From NCBI GenBank assembly GCA_023511485.1, contig JAIMBH010000020.1, positions 1 to 41,737 of the forward strand: a stretch of 41,737 nucleotides of DNA. The letters run 5' to 3'. Source of the stretch: Bacillota bacterium (GTDB lineage: Bacteria; Actinomycetota; Aquicultoria; Aquicultorales; Aquicultoraceae). Under the pieces are notes generated by a model, which saw only the letters and a program-made list of their open reading frames with translations, was not told the DNA's origin and did no database searches. Made by a program: the position numbers and the translations under genes. This document shows positions 32,755-41,725 of the stretch, piece by piece (within the stretch, counting starts at the first letter, position 1; each line of letters begins with the position of its first letter).

Positions 32755-33723
32755 ATGAAGGCAAGGCAAATAGCGATTGCTTTAGATGTTGGTGGAACTA
32801 AGTTATCGGGCGCCATCGTGGATGCCGAGGGCCATATTCTGTCTATGCTCAAAACAGATACCCCGGACGGAACAGCCGACAATGTAATTGCCGCCATAAA
32901 CAATCAAATAGAAAGGTTAATAGAGCTATCTGCAGAGGCAGGAGAGGTAGCAGGAATCGGTCTTGCAGTTGCAGGCACCATTGACTGGAAACATGGAATA
33001 GTGGTGCAATCCCCAAATCTACCCTTTAGCGAACTACACTTAAAAGATATCATCGAAGCACGGTTTGGGCTTACAGCTTTTATGGATAACGATGGAAACC
33101 TTGCAGCTTGGGGCGAGAAATATTATGGGGTAGCAAAGGATGCGCAGGACTTTGTTGGCCTGACTATCGGTACTGGCATCGGCGGCGGTATAGTTATTGG
33201 CGGCTGCCTGTATAGAGGTGCAACTGGGAGTGCAGCCGAGATTGGCCATATGGTTATTGAGGCAACGGGTCCCAGGTGTACTTGTGGCTCTTACGGGTGT
33301 TTTGAAGAGATGGCCTCTGGAAGAGCTCTGGTTAGGTTAGCCAAAGAGAAAATAGAACAAAACAAACAAAGCATCATTTTGGAGTCAGCAAAAGGCAAAG
33401 TTGAAAATATAACTGGGCCTATGATCACCGAGGCGGCGCAAAAGCAAGATAAAGTTGCGCTAGAGGTTTTTTGCGAAGCCGGTTTTTGGCTGGGTATCGG
33501 TTTAAATAATATAATCAACATATTCAATCCGGAGCTGGTTGTTATTGGTGGAGGCGCGGCTGAGGCGGGCGAACTTCTTCTTGCTCCTGCAAGAGATGTT
33601 GTTGCCGAACGGACGCTTCATCCAAATCAAGATGTTGCCAGGATAGTGCTATCCAAATTAGGGAACCGAGCCGGTATGCTTGGTGCGGCAGCACTAGTAT
33701 TCAATGGGCTCTCACTGCATTAG
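32755..33723 (+). CDS. ROK-family sugar kinase (probable glucokinase)
   Basis: A 322-residue kinase with the N-terminal phosphate-binding loop 'LDVGGTKLSGAIVD', the ROK zinc motif in 'GPRCTCGSYGCFEEMASG' preceded by 'EIGHM', and the catalytic Asp in 'FMDNDGNLAAWGE'. There is no N-terminal helix-turn-helix, so it is a kinase rather than a ROK repressor. It probably phosphorylates glucose or a related hexose with ATP. ATG at 32755 has GAGGTGG 3-4 nt upstream. Confidence 0.9.
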   Translation: MKARQIAIALDVGGTKLSGAIVDAEGHILSMLKTDTPDGTADNVIAAINNQIERLIELSAEAGEVAGIGLAVAGTIDWKHGIVVQSPNLPFSELHLKDIIEARFGLTAFMDNDGNLAAWGEKYYGVAKDAQDFVGLTIGTGIGGGIVIGGCLYRGATGSAAEIGHMVIEATGPRCTCGSYGCFEEMASGRALVRLAKEKIEQNKQSIILESAKGKVENITGPMITEAAQKQDKVALEVFCEAGFWLGIGLNNIINIFNPELVVIGGGAAEAGELLLAPARDVVAERTLHPNQDVARIVLSKLGNRAGMLGAAALVFNGLSLH

Positions 33724-33879
33724 AGTTCTTGCCTGATTATCTTCCCTTCTCCTGTTCAAGCTGTATTTGATTTGTTCATTGACCGATTTACTTGTTCAGC
33801 TTACAGATGGTTCTCCTGTTTTTAATTTGTCAAAAGGGGGTACATCTCAAATGAATTAATTTGCTTAAGGAGGACGCAA

Positions 33880-36318
33880 ATGGGCGAACTGGTAAATTTA
33901 AGGAAAAGCACCAATAACTTCGCCGAGGTTGCAATCGAGGATTTGCGCCGTGAATGCGACCAGTCGATATTTCAGTTTAAGTCAACAGAAGAGGTTGAGC
34001 CGCTTAAAGGTACTATTGGGCAGGAGAGGGCCGTGCAGGCAATTGAATTCGGCCTTGGGATAAAAACCAAAGGATTTAATATCTATGCGGCAGGACCCTC
34101 AGGAACGGGGAAGACTTCGACGGTTAAGGCTTATATCCAGATGAAGGCCGAAAAGGAACCTGTTCCGAACGACTGGTGTTATGTAAATAACTTCTATGAC
34201 CCGGATAAGCCTCTTGCAATATCGCTTCCACCGGGGCGCGGCAGGGTCTTTGCAAAAGATATGGACGAGCTTATTGCGCACACGCGCGAGGAAATACCAG
34301 GTGCATTTGAGAGCAAGGAGTATGAAGAGAGGAAAGCTCGGATTACTAACGAGTTTGAGCAGGCTCGCGAGAAGGGTTTTGCGGAGATCGAGAAGAAGGC
34401 CGATGAGCGTGGATTTGCGGTTGAGATTACGACTGCAGGCATAATAACTATTCCTTTAATAAAGGGAAGGCCGCTACGCAGAGAAGAGTTCAATCTTCTC
34501 CCCGAAGAACAAAAGGCGCAGATACAAGCTGCGGGCGAGGAGTTGCAATCGGAGATAAACGAAGTTCTCACCCGGATTAGAAAGCTTGAAAAGGAGTTGA
34601 AGGAGAAGCTGCAGCAGCTGGATAGAGAGGTAGCCCTGTTTGCTATTGGGCACCTTTTGCAAGATTTACGGGATAAATACAGTGATATTCCGAAGGTATT
34701 GGATTACCTTAATCAGGTTGAAAAAGATATCATTGAAAATCTAGAAGACTTTAGGGTAACTGAGAAGCCGGCATCTCCAATACCCGGGCTGGAGGCGCTG
34801 CAGAGACCGGTGACTTTCGACCGCTATAAAGTTAACGTGATCGTTAACAATAGCGAATTAAAAGGGGCACCGGTTGTAATTGAACTTAATCCTTCTTACT
34901 ATAACCTGATCGGTAAGACAGAGTATAGGGCCCAGTTTGGTGCGATGAGTACTGACTTTACTATGATAAAGGCTGGGGCTCTTCACCGGGCAAACGGCGG
35001 ATATCTTATCATCCATGCGCTTGATATACTAACCAGTCCACTGGCATGGGATGCGTTAAAGAGAGCGATTCGAAGCGAAGAGATTAGAATCGAGTTAATG
35101 GGCGAGCAGTACAGAGTGATACCTGCGACAGCCATCAGGCCAGAGCCGATACCGCTTAACGTCAAAATCGTTTTAATCGGTAATCCTTACATCTACATGC
35201 TTCTTTATAATCTGGATGAAGATTTTCGGGAGCTCTTTAAGGTTAAGGCTGATTTTAACACGGAGATGGATAGGGATGATGAGCACGTCCAGAGGTATGC
35301 AAGCTTTGTTAGCGAGCAGGTTAGGGAATCTAACCTTAAACACTTCGACCCATCTGGTGTGGCGAGAATTGTTGAGTATGGCTCCTGGTTAGCTGGGGAC
35401 CAGAAGAAGCTTTCGACCAGATTTATGGATATTGGAGACATGGTAAGTGAGGCCAGTTACTGGGCAAGTACCGATGCGTCTGATCTGGTATCGGCAAAGC
35501 ATGTCGACCAGGCGGAAGAACATAAGAAGTATCGTTCAAATATGATTGAGGCTAAGATCCAGGAAATGATCAATCGGGGTATGATTTTGCTTCAAACTGA
35601 GGGTGCGGTTGTTGGGCAGATAAACGCTTTATCGATCGTAAGTCTCGGCGATTATTATTTCGGACAGCCGTCAAGAATAACCGCTAAAATTCATCTTGGC
35701 CGAAAAGGCGTAATCAACATCGAGCGCGAAATCAAGCTCAGCGGACCAACACATAGCAAGGGTGTCCTTATACTTGCTAATTATCTTGCTGGGATGTATG
35801 CACAGGATAAGCCGCTATCTGTTTCGGCAAGCATTACATTTGAGCAAAATTATTCAGGAGTTGAAGGCGATAGCGCCTCGAGTACAGAGCTTTATGTTCT
35901 TCTCTCAGCGCTATCTGGGGTTCCGATTAAACAGAGCTTTGCAGTAACCGGCTCCGTCAACCAACGCGGTGAAATACAGCCGATTGGTGGAGTAAACCGT
36001 AAGATAGAGGGGTTCTTTGATGTATGTAAAGCAAGAGGTCTAACCGGAGATCAGGGAGTCCTGATTCCCCACCAAAATGTCACAAACCTAATGCTGAAGC
36101 AAGAAGTAATAGATGCTGTAAGGCAGGGTATGTTCCATATATACCCCGTAAAGACAGTTGATGAGGGTATTGAAATACTTACTGGAGTCGAAGCTGGAGT
36201 CCGCCGTGAGGACGGCACCTTCCCGGAAGGCACTATACACTATTTGGTCGACCAGAGGCTAAAGGAGATGGCCGATTTACTAAGGGAGTATGAATTTCCT
36301 GAAGAAGAGGCCGCATAA
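33880..36318 (+). CDS. Lon-like AAA+ ATP-dependent protease
   Basis: An 812-residue protein of the AAA_32/Lon-C group (LonB/YcbZ-like). Walker A 'GPSGTGKTST' lies near residues 71-80, followed by a long coiled-coil insertion (about 145-280), the second part of the AAA domain, and a C-terminal Lon-type protease domain. The catalytic Ser is in 'GVEGDSASST' (about residue 665) and the Lys in 'NRKIEGFFD' (about 708). It degrades damaged or regulatory proteins in the cytoplasm. It has a strong AAGGAGG site. Its stop codon lies inside the hairpin that ends both this gene and the convergent BON gene. Confidence 0.92.
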   Translation: MGELVNLRKSTNNFAEVAIEDLRRECDQSIFQFKSTEEVEPLKGTIGQERAVQAIEFGLGIKTKGFNIYAAGPSGTGKTSTVKAYIQMKAEKEPVPNDWCYVNNFYDPDKPLAISLPPGRGRVFAKDMDELIAHTREEIPGAFESKEYEERKARITNEFEQAREKGFAEIEKKADERGFAVEITTAGIITIPLIKGRPLRREEFNLLPEEQKAQIQAAGEELQSEINEVLTRIRKLEKELKEKLQQLDREVALFAIGHLLQDLRDKYSDIPKVLDYLNQVEKDIIENLEDFRVTEKPASPIPGLEALQRPVTFDRYKVNVIVNNSELKGAPVVIELNPSYYNLIGKTEYRAQFGAMSTDFTMIKAGALHRANGGYLIIHALDILTSPLAWDALKRAIRSEEIRIELMGEQYRVIPATAIRPEPIPLNVKIVLIGNPYIYMLLYNLDEDFRELFKVKADFNTEMDRDDEHVQRYASFVSEQVRESNLKHFDPSGVARIVEYGSWLAGDQKKLSTRFMDIGDMVSEASYWASTDASDLVSAKHVDQAEEHKKYRSNMIEAKIQEMINRGMILLQTEGAVVGQINALSIVSLGDYYFGQPSRITAKIHLGRKGVINIEREIKLSGPTHSKGVLILANYLAGMYAQDKPLSVSASITFEQNYSGVEGDSASSTELYVLLSALSGVPIKQSFAVTGSVNQRGEIQPIGGVNRKIEGFFDVCKARGLTGDQGVLIPHQNVTNLMLKQEVIDAVRQGMFHIYPVKTVDEGIEILTGVEAGVRREDGTFPEGTIHYLVDQRLKEMADLLREYEFPEEEAA

Positions 36319-36344
36319 AGGAGCCTGCAGACTCCTTTATGCGG
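36311..36344. terminator. Shared terminator containing both stop codons
   Basis: CCGCATAAAGGAG and CTCCTTTATGCGG form a perfect 13-bp stem with an 8-nt loop. The stop codon of the Lon-like gene (36316-36318) is in the left arm and that of the BON gene (36337-36339) in the right arm. The downstream T-run is short (TAGCTTTT). Confidence 0.75.
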
Positions 36345-36996
36345 TAGCTTTTACCGTTAGCTCGTTGATAACATCGCGGACTCCTGGGGTCCACCAGGCG
36401 ACATCGGATGCGATCCACTTTTGCGTAAAATCACTGACTGTTCCTCTTATATAAACGACCGCATCAGTTACCTCTATGTCGATGTTTTTAATGTCGATTC
36501 TGGTATCCCTTGCAAGGCTTGCAATGACATCCTCCTGTATGTCCTGGTCCATACGCTCAACAGCCGGCGTAACAACAATATTATTGATAACATCGGTCAC
36601 GCCGGGCGTTAGCCAGGCATCGCTTTCGGCAGCGTTCTTTTCCGCCATAGTCGCAACTGAGCCACTCAGCACAACAATGCCGTTTGCAACTCGCACTATT
36701 ATGTTTGTCTCATCAACCAGAACATCCCTTCGCATTGCGGCGTATATGTCGTCTTCGATTTCCTGGTCTGACCTAACAAAAACCGGTTTTACAACTAGTT
36801 CATTTACCACATCGACGACCCCTTTGATCCGGCTTGCAATCTGAGATGCATCGAGCTTTTGCGTGTAGGTATCAACAGTGCCGGTTAATGTTACTACTCC
36901 GTTTACGACGCTTACATCTATATTGGCTGAGTTGACCCTGACATCCCAGGTGAGTGCATCCTGAACATCTGACAATATCTCCTGGTCGCTAGCCAT
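36337..36996 (-). CDS. Triple BON-domain protein
   Basis: A 219-residue protein made of three BON domains in tandem (about residues 1-70, 74-146, 150-219), each with the 'D.......V.V.NGVV.L.G.V' pattern, for example 'IDVSVVNGVVTLTGTVDT'. BON domains bind membranes or ligands and are linked to osmotic and envelope stress, as in OsmY. There is no signal peptide, so unlike OsmY it is probably cytoplasmic. ATG at 36996 has AAAGGAG 5 nt upstream. Confidence 0.9.
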   Translation of the reverse strand: MASDQEILSDVQDALTWDVRVNSANIDVSVVNGVVTLTGTVDTYTQKLDASQIASRIKGVVDVVNELVVKPVFVRSDQEIEDDIYAAMRRDVLVDETNIIVRVANGIVVLSGSVATMAEKNAAESDAWLTPGVTDVINNIVVTPAVERMDQDIQEDVIASLARDTRIDIKNIDIEVTDAVVYIRGTVSDFTQKWIASDVAWWTPGVRDVINELTVKATA

Positions 36997-37121
36997 CGGT
37001 ACTCCTTTCTTTTTAGAGAAAATTTATCTCTCTTTTTACTACCCACGCTAAGAGAAAAATCACGATGGTTGGGTAAGGTCAGGATATCTTGATGTGCCAA
37101 AATAGCAATGTTATTTCTTGG

Positions 37122-37178
37122 CTTTGGCACTTTGGAACCTTGGTACTTTGGCATAGCACTTCTGGAATTTGCTATAAT
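37122..37178 (+). promoter_or_regulatory. 8-bp tandem repeats and extended -10 before the DUF362 gene
   Basis: Four imperfect 8-bp units (CTTTGGCA, CTTTGGAA, CCTTGGTA, CTTTGGCA; 37122-37153) each contain a TTGGnA hexamer. An extended -10 (TG at 37170-37171, TATAAT at 37173-37178) follows 19 nt after the last hexamer. The array lies in the gap between the divergent BON and DUF362 genes. Confidence 0.5.
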
Positions 37179-37248
37179 CTAGGCTTGAGCCACAAATTAA
37201 TTGCTCGCCAATCATGAGCGTACAATTGACAACCCAGAGGTGTTTTTC

Positions 37249-38340
37249 ATGTCGAAAGTATATTTCAGCGATTTTCATGGAAAAAAAAGTTGGCTTGATA
37301 AGACAGGCAAACTTTTCGATAGAGCTGGCTTTAAATCACTGATTGAGCCAGGAGACTTAGTTGCGATAAAGGTCCACTTTGGAGAGCCCGGCAACACGGC
37401 TTTCCTTTCGCCGATTTTTGTGAGGCGTATTGTAGACAAAGTAAAACAGGCAGGGGGAAAACCGTTTTTAACGGACGCAAATACTCTTTATGTTGGCTCA
37501 CGCTCCAATGCTGTCGACCATTTGATAGCCGCAGTCGAAAACGGGTTTGGCTACGCTACCGTAGGTGCTCCGCTTATCATAGCTGATGGTTTAAACGGCA
37601 AGGACTATATCACCGTCGATATCGACGGCAAGCACATAAAAGAGGCGAAGATCGGAAGTACTGCCTACCATGCAGATGCAATGATAGTCCTTACCCATTT
37701 TAAGGGCCATGAGCTCACGGGCTTTGGCGGTGCGCTAAAGAACATTGGGATGGGGTTGGGCAGCCGCAGTGCAAAGCAGGTTATGCATTCGGATGTGCTT
37801 CCGCAGATTGATCAGGATATTTGTACTAATTGCGCAAAGTGCGTCCGGTGGTGTCCAGAAAAGGCAATAACCGTAACCAAAGCCGGTTCCTCTATTGATC
37901 ACTCAAGATGTATCGGGTGCGGTGAGTGCACAGTGACTTGCACGTTTCAAGCCATAGCTGTTAATTGGAAGACCGACCCCGCCGTGACGCAAGAAAAAAT
38001 AGTCGAATATGCGTGGGCCGTCATTAAAGACAAACCGGGAAAAGTTGGATTCTTTAACTTTGTTTTAAATGTAAGCCCGGATTGTGATTGCTGGGGCTGG
38101 AACGAAGCCCCGATTGTTCCCGATCTAGGCATCCTGGCATCGATAGATCCTATTGCAATTGACCAGGCAAGCGTTGATTTAGTAAACAAAGCCCAGCCTC
38201 TGCATCGAGGCAGGCTTGGGAATGTGCCCGACAAAGACAAGTTTATGGCACTCTCCGGAGTGGATTGGCGCACACAACTATCATATGGCGAAGAAATAGG
38301 ACTTGGCAGTCGTAACTATGAATTAGTAGTAGTTAAATAA
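37249..38340 (+). CDS. DUF362 protein with two 4Fe-4S clusters
   Basis: About 363 residues: an N-terminal and central DUF362 domain ('VAIKVHFGEPGN', 'VLTHFKGHELTGFGGALKNIGMG') interrupted by a ferredoxin module with two 4Fe-4S motifs, 'CTNCAKCVRWCP' and 'CIGCGECTVTC' (about residues 203-240). Such proteins are predicted cytoplasmic redox proteins of unknown substrate. ATG at 37249 is chosen because GAGGTG lies 6 nt upstream; the TTG at 37201 has none. It might connect to the electron-transfer theme of the region, but it is far from the cytochromes. Confidence 0.88.
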   Translation: MSKVYFSDFHGKKSWLDKTGKLFDRAGFKSLIEPGDLVAIKVHFGEPGNTAFLSPIFVRRIVDKVKQAGGKPFLTDANTLYVGSRSNAVDHLIAAVENGFGYATVGAPLIIADGLNGKDYITVDIDGKHIKEAKIGSTAYHADAMIVLTHFKGHELTGFGGALKNIGMGLGSRSAKQVMHSDVLPQIDQDICTNCAKCVRWCPEKAITVTKAGSSIDHSRCIGCGECTVTCTFQAIAVNWKTDPAVTQEKIVEYAWAVIKDKPGKVGFFNFVLNVSPDCDCWGWNEAPIVPDLGILASIDPIAIDQASVDLVNKAQPLHRGRLGNVPDKDKFMALSGVDWRTQLSYGEEIGLGSRNYELVVVK

Positions 38341-38416
38341 AATAGTAATACTTAAATCTAATTGCAGTATTGCAAGATTGTCCTATTGTATTATCAAGCA
38401 TATAAAGGGGATTACA

Positions 38417-39331
38417 GTGCCGTACGGCAAATTATTAAAGAATTCCTTAAAAACAGTCTGGAGCAACAAAGTCATCTGGTTGTTTGGTATGCTGCTGGTC
38501 TTTTTCAGCGGCTCGGGATTTAATTTTGCCAACTATAATATAATACCTCTGGGAGGGCCGGAAGAGCCTGCGGCTATGTCGCCTAACGAATTGGCTGCAC
38601 AGGTTGCATATTTTATCGATCGATATCACCTTATACCTTATATAATCGCCGGTATAGCTCTTCTGGTTGTATACTTAATCGCCGGCATTTTTTTAAGGCC
38701 CCTGTTTAATGGTACTCTCATTGGTCTGGTTAGTAATGCCTATCAAGGAAGGAGTGCCGGATTTAAAGATGGTTTAACTACCGGTAGGCAAAACATGTAT
38801 AAGATCCTTGGGCAGTCTATACTCGTGAGCTTGCCTCTCTCAATCGTGGCTTTAGTTGTCATATTAATTATTGCTTTACTGGTTGTGTTGCCGTTAGTGC
38901 AGGGGTCGGACCCACCAGGTGAAAGGGTGGCTTTATCGGTGGTTATTTTTTTGATCTCGCTACCAGTGTTGCTTGTCATCGGAGTTTTAGTCGACTTCAT
39001 CGGCACCCTTGCGGCAAGGTTTATTGTAATTGAAGGCAAGGGGATTGTCGACTCCATTAAAACGGCCGCATTGACTTTTAGGCAGAACCTAGGGCAGGTC
39101 TTCCTGGCGGGGTTAATTGCTTTCGGGGTAGGTATAGCAGCTGATCTATTAATCGCCGTTTTGTTTCTTGCAGCAGGCATACCTCTGGTTTTAATTGGCA
39201 CGCATAACCTGGTCCTGGCTCTTGTTATGGCAGTTCCCTTGATGTTTGGCATGCTGGCGCTAATTGGCTTTGTTAAGGCGTTTATAAGTGCATACTGGAC
39301 GTACTTTTTTATAACCCTGCGGAGCAAATAG
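38417..39331 (+). CDS. Multi-pass membrane protein, tandem paralogue 1
   Basis: About 304 residues with roughly six hydrophobic segments. It begins 'PYGKLLKNSLKTVWSNKVIWLFGMLLV' and ends shortly after the last helix ('FITLRSK'). It is clearly related to the next gene, whose N-terminus reads 'YTELLGKSLQTVWDFKVIWLFG'. The shape resembles bacterial families of membrane proteins of unknown function. The start is GTG at 38417 with AAAGGGG 6 nt upstream. No specific function can be given. Confidence 0.8.
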   Translation: MPYGKLLKNSLKTVWSNKVIWLFGMLLVFFSGSGFNFANYNIIPLGGPEEPAAMSPNELAAQVAYFIDRYHLIPYIIAGIALLVVYLIAGIFLRPLFNGTLIGLVSNAYQGRSAGFKDGLTTGRQNMYKILGQSILVSLPLSIVALVVILIIALLVVLPLVQGSDPPGERVALSVVIFLISLPVLLVIGVLVDFIGTLAARFIVIEGKGIVDSIKTAALTFRQNLGQVFLAGLIAFGVGIAADLLIAVLFLAAGIPLVLIGTHNLVLALVMAVPLMFGMLALIGFVKAFISAYWTYFFITLRSK

Positions 39332-39374
39332 ATGGCTTAAAAGCCGTAAATTGCACGAAAAATCTTAAAAATTG

Positions 39375-39394
39375 CGGCACGGTTCTCCGTGCCG
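39375..39394 (+). terminator. Possible terminator or hairpin between the paralogues
   Basis: CGGCACGG and CCGTGCCG form a perfect 8-bp stem with a 4-nt loop. The following TATTAACTTT is only weakly T-rich, so termination may be partial. Confidence 0.5.
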
Positions 39395-39483
39395 TATTAA
39401 CTTTCCTAAAAAGCACCCGATACTTTTAATGAGCAAAAGTTTTAAAGGAAAGCTAACCTTTAATCCTGGAGGGGCCGATTATC

Positions 39484-40542
39484 TTGAGGTATACTGAGCT
39501 TTTAGGTAAATCGCTTCAGACGGTATGGGATTTTAAAGTAATCTGGCTTTTTGGAATCCTTCTTGTTGTTTCTAGTGGCCCGGCTAGCATTATGCTTAAC
39601 CTTCCGTACGCCGTTGATAAGCAGCTCTGGGGTGTAGCTTTGTACACCGAGCGATTCCTCTCCATGATTTCAGGAAGCGGGCAGCGGAATTTACAGTATA
39701 TGGTTGTTGTGGCAATGGCCGTCATCTCTTATGTGTTGGTAAGTGTTGTTTTTTATTTTCTGTTCTCCGGCTCTATAATTGCCCATATTAAAGCAATTAG
39801 CGGGAACAACAAACCCAGGGCGAGAACCAGCCTTTATACAGGTCTGCACAAAACTTTGCCGATGATTACCCAATCCCTTACCATCGGCGTTCCTTATTTT
39901 GTTATAGTATGTGTTATATCTACAACCAGTATCATTATGCTTACGCTGAAGTTTTTAACCATGTCTCCGCTTACACAGAGAGGGTTAATATTAGCGATTG
40001 TATTTACACTTTTAGCGGGCATTATACTTATTGTGGGTGGGATAACTGCTGTCATCACAAACAGTTTTGCCCATCGCTTTATAATACTTGACGACGTTGG
40101 CGCCATAGCTTCCATTAAAAAGGCTACTATAATGTTCAGAAGGAACCTCAAATTTGTTTTACCGGCATGTCTTTTACTGGTCGCCGCAGGAATTTTGATT
40201 TTGATAGCTTATTTTGTAATAATCGCTGTGTTAAGCATTTTAGTGATGCGCATCACCGCTGTGAATTTAACCGCGGCTTTGCTAGTTGCCCTGGCGGCTT
40301 CATTGGCTCTCTTTGCGTTCGCTGGATTTATTAAAGCGTTCTTTAATGTGTTTTGGACATATTTATTTTTAACTCTTAAGAACAAAGAAGAGCACGGAGA
40401 AGCACTGGAGGCAAAATCAGGAAAAGATGCCTACCAAGTAGATGAGGGGTTGGCGTGTCTAAAAATAGAGGCAGACTCTACGTCTGCGCAACACCAATTG
40501 GAAATCTTGAAGACATTACCCTTCGAGCCCTGCGGGTGCTAA
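39484..40542 (+). CDS. Multi-pass membrane protein, tandem paralogue 2
   Basis: A 352-residue paralogue of the previous protein with the same helix layout. The start is TTG at 39484 with GGAGGGG 9 nt upstream. After the final helix ('FLTLKNK', where the paralogue ends) it carries a 47-residue hydrophilic tail ending 'FEPCGC'. The last 88 nt of this tail overlap the start of rsmI in another frame. The tail may be the result of a lost stop codon rather than a functional domain. Confidence 0.78.
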   Translation: MRYTELLGKSLQTVWDFKVIWLFGILLVVSSGPASIMLNLPYAVDKQLWGVALYTERFLSMISGSGQRNLQYMVVVAMAVISYVLVSVVFYFLFSGSIIAHIKAISGNNKPRARTSLYTGLHKTLPMITQSLTIGVPYFVIVCVISTTSIIMLTLKFLTMSPLTQRGLILAIVFTLLAGIILIVGGITAVITNSFAHRFIILDDVGAIASIKKATIMFRRNLKFVLPACLLLVAAGILILIAYFVIIAVLSILVMRITAVNLTAALLVALAASLALFAFAGFIKAFFNVFWTYLFLTLKNKEEHGEALEAKSGKDAYQVDEGLACLKIEADSTSAQHQLEILKTLPFEPCGC

Positions 40543-41315
40543 AGGAAGTAGACCTTATAGCTGCAGAGGATACCCGCGTGACAATAAAACTTCTCTCGCA
40601 TTATGGGATATCTACTCCAATGACGAGTTATCATGAGCATAACGAGGTGACCAGAGGCAGAGAACTGGTTGGGGAGTTGAAGGCTGGTAAAAAAATTGCT
40701 CTGGTCTCAGATGCCGGAATGCCGGGAATATCCGACCCTGGCCACCGTTTAATTAAAGCGTGCATAGAAGAGGGGATACCCGTTGAGCCGGTTCCCGGCC
40801 CTTCAGCTTTAATCACAGCGATAGTTATATCTGGACTACCGACCGATAGCTTTATCTTTCAGGGATTCTTACCAAAGAAAAAAGGAGAGCGCATAGCACT
40901 TTTAAATGAGCTCTTAAATAGCGGGCGCACGGTTGTACTATTTGAGTCCCCAAAGAGACTCAAACGGACGCTTGAAGAAGCTTCAGGAATCGATCCATCA
41001 GTTGATGCGGTGGTTGCACGGGAGTTGACAAAAAAATTTGAAGAAGTAATCAGGGGGACAGTTTCAGAATTACTGGACAAATTAAGAGACACCGAAATTA
41101 AGGGCGAGATTGTCTTGCTCTTTGGCCCCACGAAAAAGATGGCACAAGCACTTAAGCCGGATGATCTTAGAGAAGCCGTTGTTGATTTAATCAAAAAAGG
41201 CACCCGAAAAAAACAGGCTATCTCTGAGGTTGCCAAAAAATACGGCATTAGCAAACACCTGGTTTACGAAGCCGTCATTGACATCCACGAAAAAGATATC
41301 AAAGGGCATTCATAA
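40455..41315 (+). CDS. rsmI: 16S rRNA 2'-O-methyltransferase RsmI
   Basis: A 286-residue tetrapyrrole-methylase-fold enzyme that 2'-O-methylates C1402 of 16S rRNA using SAM. Diagnostic stretches are 'YVCATPIGNLEDITLRAL' at the N-terminus, 'AEDTR', 'SDAGMPGISDPG' and 'PGPSALITA'. A C-terminal helix-turn-helix-like tail ('KKQAISEVAKKYGISKHLVY') is typical of the family. The start is GTG at 40455 with GAGGGG 5 nt upstream. It overlaps the preceding gene by 88 nt and is convergent with the abrB-like gene, the same neighbour as in Bacillus. Confidence 0.95.
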   Translation: MSKNRGRLYVCATPIGNLEDITLRALRVLKEVDLIAAEDTRVTIKLLSHYGISTPMTSYHEHNEVTRGRELVGELKAGKKIALVSDAGMPGISDPGHRLIKACIEEGIPVEPVPGPSALITAIVISGLPTDSFIFQGFLPKKKGERIALLNELLNSGRTVVLFESPKRLKRTLEEASGIDPSVDAVVARELTKKFEEVIRGTVSELLDKLRDTEIKGEIVLLFGPTKKMAQALKPDDLREAVVDLIKKGTRKKQAISEVAKKYGISKHLVYEAVIDIHEKDIKGHS

Positions 41316-41362
41316 GCTTGATCTAACCGGCGATCTAGAAACCAACCGTATAAACCGTATAA

Positions 41363-41398
41363 ATTAAAAAACTTAAGTAACAACTTAAGTTTTTTAAT
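41363..41398. terminator. Bidirectional terminator between rsmI and the abrB-like gene
   Basis: ATTAAAAAACTTAAGT and ACTTAAGTTTTTTAAT form a perfect 16-bp AT-rich stem with a 4-nt loop. The A- and T-runs are inside the arms, so it can act in both directions. Confidence 0.8.
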
Positions 41399-41403
41399 CT
41401 TGT

Positions 41404-41655
41404 CTAAACTCTTCTGTCGCCTAGCAATTCTTTTTTGCAATCCTGACAGACGTTTTTACCCTTGAAACTCTCGATTTGAGTTCCGCTTCCGCAGAACACA
41501 CAGACCGACTGGTATTTTGAGAGAACGATGGAGTCTCCATCCACAAAAATTTCCAGAGGGTCTTTAATTTCAATGCCAAAAGTACGTCTAAGTTCCATGG
41601 GTATTACAATTCTTCCTAATTCGTCTACTCGTCTCACTATACCAGTGGATTTCAT
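41404..41655 (-). CDS. AbrB/SpoVT-type transition regulator with zinc-ribbon tail
   Basis: An 83-residue protein. The N-terminal 50 residues are the AbrB swapped-hairpin DNA-binding domain ('MKSTGIVRRVDELGRIVIPM', 'LRRTFGI...DPLEIFVDGDSIVL'), very close to Bacillus AbrB. The C-terminus differs: it has a small zinc-ribbon-like motif, 'CVFCG' and 'CQDC', in place of the usual multimerisation domain. ATG at 41655 has AGGAGGT 5 nt upstream; an upstream in-frame start at 41697 is rejected. It probably regulates growth-phase transitions. Confidence 0.92.
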   Translation of the reverse strand: MKSTGIVRRVDELGRIVIPMELRRTFGIEIKDPLEIFVDGDSIVLSKYQSVCVFCGSGTQIESFKGKNVCQDCKKELLGDRRV

Positions 41656-41696
41656 GGGGTACCTCCTGCTGCTTTCCTTGACAAGTGGTTGTTTCA

Positions 41697-41725
41697 ATTA
41701 TATGGTTGTGGAAAAATTGTGTCAA
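41697..41725 (-). promoter_or_regulatory. Consensus promoter of the abrB-like gene
   Basis: On the minus strand TTGACA and TATAAT are separated by exactly 17 nt, a perfect housekeeping-sigma promoter, about 40 nt before the start codon. Confidence 0.9.
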
